This document shows, piece by piece, positions 59,701 through 64,000 of a stretch of 64,000 nt of DNA (positions are counted from its first letter, which is position 1; every line of letters begins with the position of its first letter). The translations under genes and the position numbers were made by a program. The notes under the pieces are model-generated. The model made no database searches, had not been told where the DNA came from, and saw only the letters and a list, made by a program, of their open reading frames with translations. This DNA is from Lacihabitans soyangensis (GTDB taxonomy: Bacteria > Bacteroidota > Bacteroidia > Cytophagales > Spirosomataceae), in NCBI RefSeq assembly GCF_024343775.1, contig NZ_RJUF01000185.1, forward strand, positions 29,716 to 93,715, written 5' to 3'.

Positions 59701-59812
59701 GCATATATTTAGTGCATCAAATAATATCTTATTAACTCCGGGATTCCAAACCAACCCACAAACGGTGTTCCAAACCAGCCTTCAAGGTTGCGTATATGCC
59801 ACTCAAGATTGA
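56750..59812 (+). CDS. ELWxxDGT-repeat secreted protein
   Basis: A 1020-residue secreted protein, signal ending in NANAQS. About 20 copies of a propeller-type repeat, best seen as ELWVSDGTQAGTFRLADINPG, ELWMTNGTQAGT, EFWKTDGTTAGT, ELWYTDGN and ELWKSDGTVAGTN, together with YFFANNGTHG and YFSAFHPTYGYELYKTNGT partner strands. These are ELWxxDGT repeats. The last 65 residues (AQNATATTYAMDMVQSS to LQGCVYATQD) are a 3-coathanger-type C-terminus with Gly-Cys near the end, as in the divergent 1544-residue protein. A cell-surface binding role is likely; partners unknown. Confidence 0.85.
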   Translation: MKKNLSLFLLTVAINANAQSFLKIFETSNHSSSPRYGVDANGTLYFTAGQPTNGEVRVWKTDGTDAGTTKITAATGAPVTGPFPHFASLNAVKAFGNKALIVAAPANQNYDHELWVSDGTQAGTFRLADINPGSGDPFIQNLTVLMVGSSTLAFFSAYNPTNGQELWMTNGTQAGTILLKDINPGVGSSNPFGFAVFNNNVYFFANNGTHGSEFWKTDGTTAGTTMVKDIVPGTGSSAPPTSNRNTIIANDFGLYLSVFDNSFPTGVTKLYFSDGSEANTNNLGGYNAPRNFKKFKDRIYLTINESFTNLMYIENSSTINYPQFASMNTGGNVLNADDLTVSGDSLYLTAEFEANERRLFLVNTSIPMIAYLVADLVPSATFNPFPTAANQRKFIPTGNGRMYFLANNNVNGKELWYTDGNWATTKMVRDFKPGSADGSYSYMKMYGNRLYFIADTSDTAAECYYTLNGNTPIKMVNIDPAKGLSNFYPIEVSGGNLYFSAFHPTYGYELYKTNGTTFTLVKDLNTQQNSADFDFFKEKVVLNNKVYFTATDGKLGREIWVTDGKTNQTKIPFEINRYPATEGYSFYPTTYSHYKTSTAIHKIFKINTKLLIFEDRNIWSTDGTANPVLIFSGNNHFSSFTSGFEMNGFLYFDNANKLYRTDGTAAGTTQVGAPDASIPDDYRPIKLLGAVNNKVFFMGYHNTHGWEVFYNDGTIGNVFLLDNLEPGNNTLEVFPISRVVGNKLYFSYYSISEGVVLYVTEGTAATTTKLKVFGMNSSQPDMLTNFLNTHLVFTGDDGTHGLELWKSDGTVAGTNMIIDLDPNASGYPRNQLHSRQFAIYNNHVYFNAYNGTQSGLFKSDLTESGTTYLSEFDGTYAISSDYGVYMSGYTPSTSNELFKIESETNSKRLVADIRGGNQSSNLSEMQLLGDLIIVSNLDAQFKNQLHVFRICPNIAQVSGAQNATATTYAMDMVQSSANLAASTRHIFSASNNILLTPGFQTNPQTVFQTSLQGCVYATQD

Positions 59813-59905
59813 AGGATTTCGAATGAAAGAGGTAAATTAAAAAGTTTGACAGGTAATAATTTTTAATATTAATATACTGGTTGTAAGCTTAGTATAGACG
59901 GATCT

Positions 59906-60199
59906 ACATGTAATAAGAACTTTTAAACATTTGTTAAGAGATTGCAAACATGTAATAAGAACTTTTGAAGGTTTGTAAAAAGCTTGCAAACATGTAATAA
60001 GAACTTTTGAAGGTTTGTAACAAGCTTGCAAACATGTAAAAGGAACTTTTGAAGGTTTGTAAGAAGCTTGCAAACATGTAATAGGAACATTTAAAGGTTT
60101 GTAAGTAGCTTGCAAACATGTAATAAGAACTTTTAAACATTTGCGAAGAACTTGGAAACATCTATTAGAACTTTTTAAGGTTTAAGTGATTAAAGTATC
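59906..60199. repeat. 42-bp tandem repeat array, six units plus one degenerate
   Basis: Units start at 59906, 59948, 59990, 60032, 60074 and 60116, with a worn seventh from 60158; the period is exactly 42 bp. Within each unit TTGCAAAC before ATGTAATA pairs with GTTTGTAA later in the unit (one G-U pair), giving a repeating 8-bp stem with a 21-nt loop. ACATGT and AAGCTT palindromes recur. The array stays open in several frames only because 42 is a multiple of three. It lies between the ELWxxDGT gene and ssb. Confidence 0.92.
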
Positions 60200-60266
60200 G
60201 GAGGCAAAAGGTAAATAAGTTTATACAATTCAGCCTTTAATATCCTACGATATTCTGCAGCAGACT

Positions 60267-60540
60267 TTCTATTCGAATCGGACGATATTCCGTTCCCGAT
60301 TTGGCATTCAAGTTTGCAGATTTTCTATCCAAAATCAACGATTTTCTATTCAATTTTCACGACTTCGTGTTCAAAATCGACGATTTTCTATTCAACATTG
60401 GCAATTTTCTATTCACAGTTGACGATTTCGTGTTCAAAATCGACGATTTTCTGTTCTAATCAGGCGGCGTTCCGTTCACGATTTTGTGTTTGAATTTCAG
60501 TAAATTGTATTCAAATTTCGCGTATTCGTGTTTGAAATTC
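60267..60540. repeat. 21-bp tandem repeat array upstream of ssb
   Basis: About a dozen degenerate units of the type TTCTATTCAAAATCGACGATT, with TTC steps every 21 bp over most of the array (two steps near 60300 are shorter). Two units are identical (TCGTGTTC...CGATT near 60365 and 60428). The 21-bp period equals two helical turns and half of the neighbouring 42-bp period. A 130-bp leader then leads to the ssb start. Possible architectural or regulatory DNA; no gene seen. Confidence 0.82.
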
Positions 60541-60671
60541 TCGAATTTGAAAATAAGGTGTTACCGATAAATCTTGTAAGGCTCTGCTCAAAAATTGAAG
60601 TTTTTGGTATCAGAAAAAGCAATTTTATTATATTTACTTTAGAAATAATTAAGACATTAAACCACAAACAA

Positions 60672-61010
60672 ATGAAAGGAGTTAACAAAGTAATACTGGT
60701 TGGCAACCTTGGTGATGACCCAGAAATCAAAAACCTCGAAGGCAATGTAAAAGTGGCCAAATTTAGCTTAGGTACTAACGAAACATTTAGAGATTCAAAC
60801 GGACAAAGTCAAACCCAAACCGAATGGCACAATATCGTATTTTGGAGAGGACTTGCAGATTTTGCCGAAAAATACTTGCATAAAGGCAGTATGGTGTACC
60901 TTGAAGGAAAAATAAAGACAAGAAACTACGAGGACAAACGAGGAGAAAAACGCTACGTGACCGAGATAATTGGCGAAAACGTGGTGATGCTTGACAAACC
61001 TAACAACTAA
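60672..61010 (+). CDS. ssb: Single-stranded DNA-binding protein
   Basis: A 112-residue SSB from the ATG at 60672 (a longer frame from 60528 adds unrelated residues). It has the OB-fold markers MKGVNKVILVGNLGDDPEIKN, FSLGTNETFRDS, TEWHNIVFWRGLADFAEKYLHKGSMVYLEGKI and TRNYEDKRGEKRYVTEII. It is short: after the OB fold it ends VVMLDKPNN, without the long linker and acidic tip that housekeeping SSBs use to recruit partners, so it is likely an accessory SSB. The recombinase gene starts 4 bp after its stop, so both are co-expressed and SSB may assist recombination on single-stranded or folded sites. Confidence 0.92.
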   Translation: MKGVNKVILVGNLGDDPEIKNLEGNVKVAKFSLGTNETFRDSNGQSQTQTEWHNIVFWRGLADFAEKYLHKGSMVYLEGKIKTRNYEDKRGEKRYVTEIIGENVVMLDKPNN

Positions 61011-61013
61011 AGA

Positions 61014-62609
61014 ATGAAATTATCCAAAATCTTTCACCGAAACGATCATAGAATAAAATTGGAGTTTGCCTACGACACATCCATTACAGCCTTACTCAGG
61101 CAGCAAATAGAAATCGTATGGAGTCGAACCCACAAAGCTTGGCTTGCACCTTACAAAAAGGCCGTATTTGAAAAGATCATAGAAATGTTTCCTGAGGCCG
61201 TTTATACCAAAAATGAAACATTAGAAAAGGACAAGCAAACAACCGCACCCATCCTCACCAAAGAAAATACAGAAAATGTAAAGATAGTGGTGCTACCTAG
61301 GCTCATCTATATCATATTACCGAAAAACACAGAAGACATTGCGTACATCAGAGGAATACAATATAGCAGATGGCACAAAACCAATTACTGCTGGGTAGTA
61401 CCCAATTTTGGCCAAAATCTTGAAAACCTCAAGAATTACTTTGGTGAAAGAATAAGCAGCCTAGAAGAAATTCAAACTGAAACCATAGCCATAAACCAAA
61501 AAAACTACGACCGAGCCAAAAACGAACTCTTGGCCGTTCGGACACCAAACAACCGCTTAAAAATATCCGTCGACTACCACAAAGAAGTGGTACGGAAGCT
61601 CAAGCAATTTCCGTATCTCAAATACGACCAAAAAACCAAAACATGGAGCATACCTTACAACGAAAAGTATGTATCAGACCTTAGAAATATAGCAGAAACC
61701 GAAAAACAAAAATTTAAATATATAGAAGAACCCTCTGATAAACAACAACCTATCAAGAGCATTATACCAAAAACCAAGGCATGTCCGGAGGAGTACCTTC
61801 AGAAATTGCTAGAACTGCGATACTCAGAAAGTACGTACAAAACCTACAAGCACGCCTTTGTAGAGTTTATAAATTACTATCCAGACCAAACCCTTGAAGA
61901 AATTAGCGAAGAACTGATAATAAATTATATCAGATATCTCGTAAAAGACCGAAAAATATCTATCTCCGTACAAAACACCACCATCAATGCCATAAAGTTT
62001 TACTATGAAAAAGTATTGGGCGGAAAACGCACCTTTTACCATTTAGACAGACCTCGAACAGAAAAAACATTGCCTGAGGTACTTAACCTCGAACAAACCA
62101 AAGCTTTATTAAAGAACACAAAAAACCTCAAGCATAAGGCTATTCTTATGACAATATACTCGGCTGGTTTGAGAATAGGTGAAGCCATAAATCTGAAAGT
62201 CAAAGACATAGATTCAGAAAGAATGCAAATAAGAATAGAGCAGGCCAAAGGAAAAAAAGATAGATACACCTTATTGGCAACAAAAACATTAGAGATATTA
62301 CGAGAATATGTACAAGAATACAAACCTAAGAAATGGCTTTTTGAAGGACAAAAGGGTGAGCAATATTCAACCACAAGCATTCAGGCTATTTTCAGGCAGT
62401 CAAAGGATTTAACCGGCATTATGAAAAATGCAACCGTTCATACATTAAGACATAGTTTTGCCACTCATTTATTAGAATCTGGCACTGACCTTAGATATAT
62501 ACAAGCTCTTCTTGGTCACAGTAGCTCCAAAACCACTGAAATTTACACCCATATAACCACTAAAGGATTTGACCAAATTAAAAGTCCAATTGATTATTTT
62601 GACTTCTAA
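61014..62609 (+). CDS. Tyrosine recombinase with three HARP-like N-terminal repeats
   Basis: A 531-residue recombinase. Residues 1-240 hold three repeats with the pattern W/Y-x(4-6)-K-x-W-x-x-P: IVWSRTHKAWLAPY (34-47), YSRWHKTNYCWVVP (117-130) and KYDQKTKTWSIPY (203-215), each followed by a helix. This fits HARP-like modules, which occur in DNA-annealing proteins. Residues ~255-345 are a SAM-like core-binding domain. The catalytic set is Arg387 (AGLRIGEA), a Lys in KGKKDRY, His476 and Arg479 (HTLRHSFATHLL), His502 (LLGHSSSKTTEIY) and Tyr511. Normal Xer-type enzymes are about 300 residues, so the extra N-terminal part is notable. It forms an operon with ssb and is followed by an attC-like site. 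Confidence 0.92.
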   Translation: MKLSKIFHRNDHRIKLEFAYDTSITALLRQQIEIVWSRTHKAWLAPYKKAVFEKIIEMFPEAVYTKNETLEKDKQTTAPILTKENTENVKIVVLPRLIYIILPKNTEDIAYIRGIQYSRWHKTNYCWVVPNFGQNLENLKNYFGERISSLEEIQTETIAINQKNYDRAKNELLAVRTPNNRLKISVDYHKEVVRKLKQFPYLKYDQKTKTWSIPYNEKYVSDLRNIAETEKQKFKYIEEPSDKQQPIKSIIPKTKACPEEYLQKLLELRYSESTYKTYKHAFVEFINYYPDQTLEEISEELIINYIRYLVKDRKISISVQNTTINAIKFYYEKVLGGKRTFYHLDRPRTEKTLPEVLNLEQTKALLKNTKNLKHKAILMTIYSAGLRIGEAINLKVKDIDSERMQIRIEQAKGKKDRYTLLATKTLEILREYVQEYKPKKWLFEGQKGEQYSTTSIQAIFRQSKDLTGIMKNATVHTLRHSFATHLLESGTDLRYIQALLGHSSSKTTEIYTHITTKGFDQIKSPIDYFDF

Positions 62610-62672
62610 AATAAATATTTTGAATAAAACAGAAAATAATTTATCTTTGAAAACTACAAAATATATAAAACA

Positions 62673-62821
62673 CCACTAAGATGAAAAAAATATTTACGCA
62701 ATTACCAAAACTCACCCAATACCCTAATTATCAATTAAATACCAAAACAATTCAATCAAATACAATTGAGATATCTACGCAACTCCAAAATTGTATTGCG
62801 TAAACATACTCGTTAGCGGTA
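62673..62821. other. attC-like imperfect palindrome next to the recombinase
   Basis: Nested complementary arms: outer CCACTAA (62673-62679) with TTAGCGG (62813-62819), six of seven paired; inner TTTACGCAAT (62693-62702) with ATTGCGTAAA (62795-62804), ten of ten paired. The middle is AT-rich and variable. This outer/inner arm layout and the size of about 150 bp recall integron attC sites, but the outer arm TTAGCGG is not the classical GTTRRRY core. The right arm extended by two bases, TTAGCGGTA, has a perfect complement at 63521-63529. Confidence 0.6.
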
Positions 62822-62849
62822 ATTTTAGAACGACACATTACAGACAAAA

Positions 62850-63509
62850 ATGAGTTCAAAAATGGATATAGACCATATCTTTATTTTCACTGACGACAAC
62901 GGAAAAATTGCTAACGAACTCGTACAATTTGGTTTTACAGAAGGTAGTAGTAGAGTTCACGTTGGACAAGGTACAACAAACAGAAAATTCTATTTTGACA
63001 ACTTCTTTTTAGAAATACTTTGGGTTCACAATGAAGAAGAACTTAGAAGTGAGTTAACTAAGCAAACAGGACTTTGGCAAAGAGCAGACTATAAATTAAC
63101 CAACTTTTCGCCTTTTGGACTTTGTATTGTAAACACAGACGAAACCGAAAGTCTTTTTGAAAAGGCTTTTAAATATCAACCTGCATATTTTCCAAGCGGA
63201 TTAAGTATTGACGTTTTGACAAATGAACAAAATATAAGTTTGCCTTGGACTTTTAGACTTCCTTTCAAAGGGCAAAAGAAGAATGAAACAGAACCAACAG
63301 ACCATAAAAACGGACTTAGAAACTTAACCAAAGTTGAGTTTGGAATTAAGAACTATAACGAAAAAGACGAGTTCATTAAACAATTTGTAGGACAAGAGAA
63401 GATAAAATTCACTTCTTCAGAGACTAACAATTTAACATTAACATTTGACAACAATAAAAATGCACAGACAAAAAAAATTGACGAACTAAATCTGAGAATC
63501 AAGTATTGA
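62850..63509 (+). CDS. VOC/glyoxalase-like protein, cassette-like gene
   Basis: A 219-residue cytoplasmic protein. It begins MDIDHIFIFTDDNGKIANELVQFGF, the typical first strand and helix of the vicinal-oxygen-chelate fold, with EGSSRVHVGQGTTNRKFYFDNFFLEILWV after it. A second half from LTKVEFGIKNYNEKDEF repeats the same layout weakly. His11 of the DHIFIF strand is a usual metal ligand. The gene lies between an attC-like palindrome (ending 62821) and the perfect complement of its right arm (63521-63529), so it looks like a single mobile cassette. Activity unknown. Confidence 0.75.
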   Translation: MSSKMDIDHIFIFTDDNGKIANELVQFGFTEGSSRVHVGQGTTNRKFYFDNFFLEILWVHNEEELRSELTKQTGLWQRADYKLTNFSPFGLCIVNTDETESLFEKAFKYQPAYFPSGLSIDVLTNEQNISLPWTFRLPFKGQKKNETEPTDHKNGLRNLTKVEFGIKNYNEKDEFIKQFVGQEKIKFTSSETNNLTLTFDNNKNAQTKKIDELNLRIKY

Positions 63510-63528
63510 CAAATAAAAACTACCGCTA

Positions 63529-64000
63529 ATCGAGTAGCCTGCCCCACTAGGAAACCCTAGCAGGGAGAGGCTCTCACACCACTGTACGTACGGGTCTCGT
63601 ATACAGCGGTTCATTAAACATCGGACTTACCTTTTCATAGTAATCGTTCATACTTTCGTATCCCCTTTTTCTTAGGCGTTCTAGTGTGATAGTTGTTACC
63701 ATTATAGGACTTTGGGCTATTACCCATCCTCCTTTTCGGGTTCTGCTAAATTGGTAGGCTTTACTTGGTGGAACTCCCAGTCGTATCAAGTTCTTACGTT
63801 TCCGTTCTGGCTTTTTCCAGTCTGTCCAAATGCAATATCGTAAACGGTTTCTTGTCCAACTGTCTATGCTTTTGAGTTTGCTGCCTATATTTCCAAGTTT
63901 GAAATAGTTGACCCATCCTCGTTGCAGTAGTTTCAGTTTTGTGTTACGTTCATCGAAACTCAATGGTGCAGTTTTGCGTGTTACTTCCTTGATACTTGCT
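63529..64000 (-). mobile_element. Group II intron, 3' part, cut by the window edge
   Basis: Read on the reverse strand, the end of the maturase gene is followed by a domain V-like hairpin (about 63575-63615, CGTATAC-type arms around a GAGACCCGTACGTAC stretch), then GTGTGAGA, a domain VI-like stem around 63548-63590 and a 3' end CTACTCGAT near 63529. Beyond the boundary the exon reads TAGCGGTAG, the same arm motif as in the attC-like site at 62813. The 5' part of the intron is outside the window. Confidence 0.8.
63574..64000 (-). CDS. Group II intron reverse transcriptase/maturase, C-terminal part
   Basis: The last ~142 residues of an intron-encoded protein; the frame is open to the window edge, so the apparent TTG start at 63963 is internal. 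The visible part contains the maturase (GIIM) domain: LSFDERNTKLKLLQRGWVNYFKLGN, then IDSWTRNRLRYCIWTDWKKPERKRKNLIRLGV, and a C-terminal KGGWVIAQSPIMVTTITLERLRKRGY. The polymerase domain with its YxDD box would be to the right. It supports splicing and mobility of the intron in which it lies. Confidence 0.92.
   Translation of the reverse strand, partial: ASIKEVTRKTAPLSFDERNTKLKLLQRGWVNYFKLGNIGSKLKSIDSWTRNRLRYCIWTDWKKPERKRKNLIRLGVPPSKAYQFSRTRKGGWVIAQSPIMVTTITLERLRKRGYESMNDYYEKVSPMFNEPLYTRPVRTVV

Noticed and set aside
59837..60161. Reverse-strand open frames with 14-residue repeats across the 42-bp array
   Set aside because: They stay open only because the unit length is a multiple of three; two different frames are open over the same DNA, and there is no start context or domain. 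Treated as a non-coding repeat.
59906..60540. CRISPR array
   Set aside because: The repeats are contiguous without unique spacers, and no cas genes are present.
63963..63963. TTG at 63963 as the start of a 129-residue protein
   Set aside because: The frame continues upstream to the window edge with maturase-like residues, so this is an internal codon.

Overview
The window is a stretch of Bacteroidota chromosome. The evidence is AT-rich coding DNA, almost no Shine-Dalgarno-like leaders, promoter elements of the TTTG / TAnnTTTG type, many Sec- or lipobox-exported proteins, DUF885, GH43 and sulfatase enzymes, ELWxxDGT and 3-coathanger-type C-termini ending in Gly-Cys, and AraC regulators fused to membrane segments. 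A member of the Cytophagales is my best guess, but no rRNA or core phylogenetic marker is present to confirm it. I saw no tRNA, rRNA or CRISPR array.

Layout. 0.4-7.1 kb: a membrane-fused spermidine-synthase-like protein, a serine hydrolase, a BNR-repeat protein and a DUF885 peptidase-like protein. 7.3-20.4 kb: a secreted carbohydrate region holding a two-gene module (small exported protein plus GH43 enzyme) present twice in tandem, a CotH-like kinase lipoprotein, a large glycosidase-like protein and a parallel beta-helix protein. Inside it lies a small WYL-regulator locus (16.4-18.3 kb) with two matching operators. 20.7-31.8 kb: a region of duplication and decay around an intact 1049-residue VPS10/BNR protein, with a 5' remnant, two 3' remnants, a broken S74 tail-fibre-type gene and a sugar dehydrogenase whose 3' end recurs as a decayed copy at 43.2 kb. 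31.8-42.7 kb: two-component-free regulation (AraC, two adjacent Crp/Fnr genes), hydrolases and small membrane proteins; one Crp/Fnr gene and one serine hydrolase carry frameshifts. 43.7-48.5 kb: a five-gene operon around a tyrosinase, closed by a clear intrinsic terminator. 49.4-51.8 kb: a sulfatase, then a REP-associated transposase flanked by inverted REP-like hairpins and itself peppered with short GC-rich inserts. 51.9-59.8 kb: two very large divergent secreted proteins sharing a C-terminal Gly-Cys ending. 59.9-64 kb: two tandem-repeat arrays, then ssb, a tyrosine recombinase with three HARP-like N-terminal repeats, an attC-like imperfect palindrome, one cassette-like VOC gene, and a group II intron sitting at the next arm of the same palindrome type.

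The most unusual parts are the integron-like right end (59.9-64 kb), the tyrosinase operon that combines a copper enzyme, a Cys-rich membrane protein, a CxxCH lipoprotein and an isonitrile-hydratase-like protein, and the REP/RAYT locus with mini-insertions. All family names come from reading motifs by eye; none was checked against a database.
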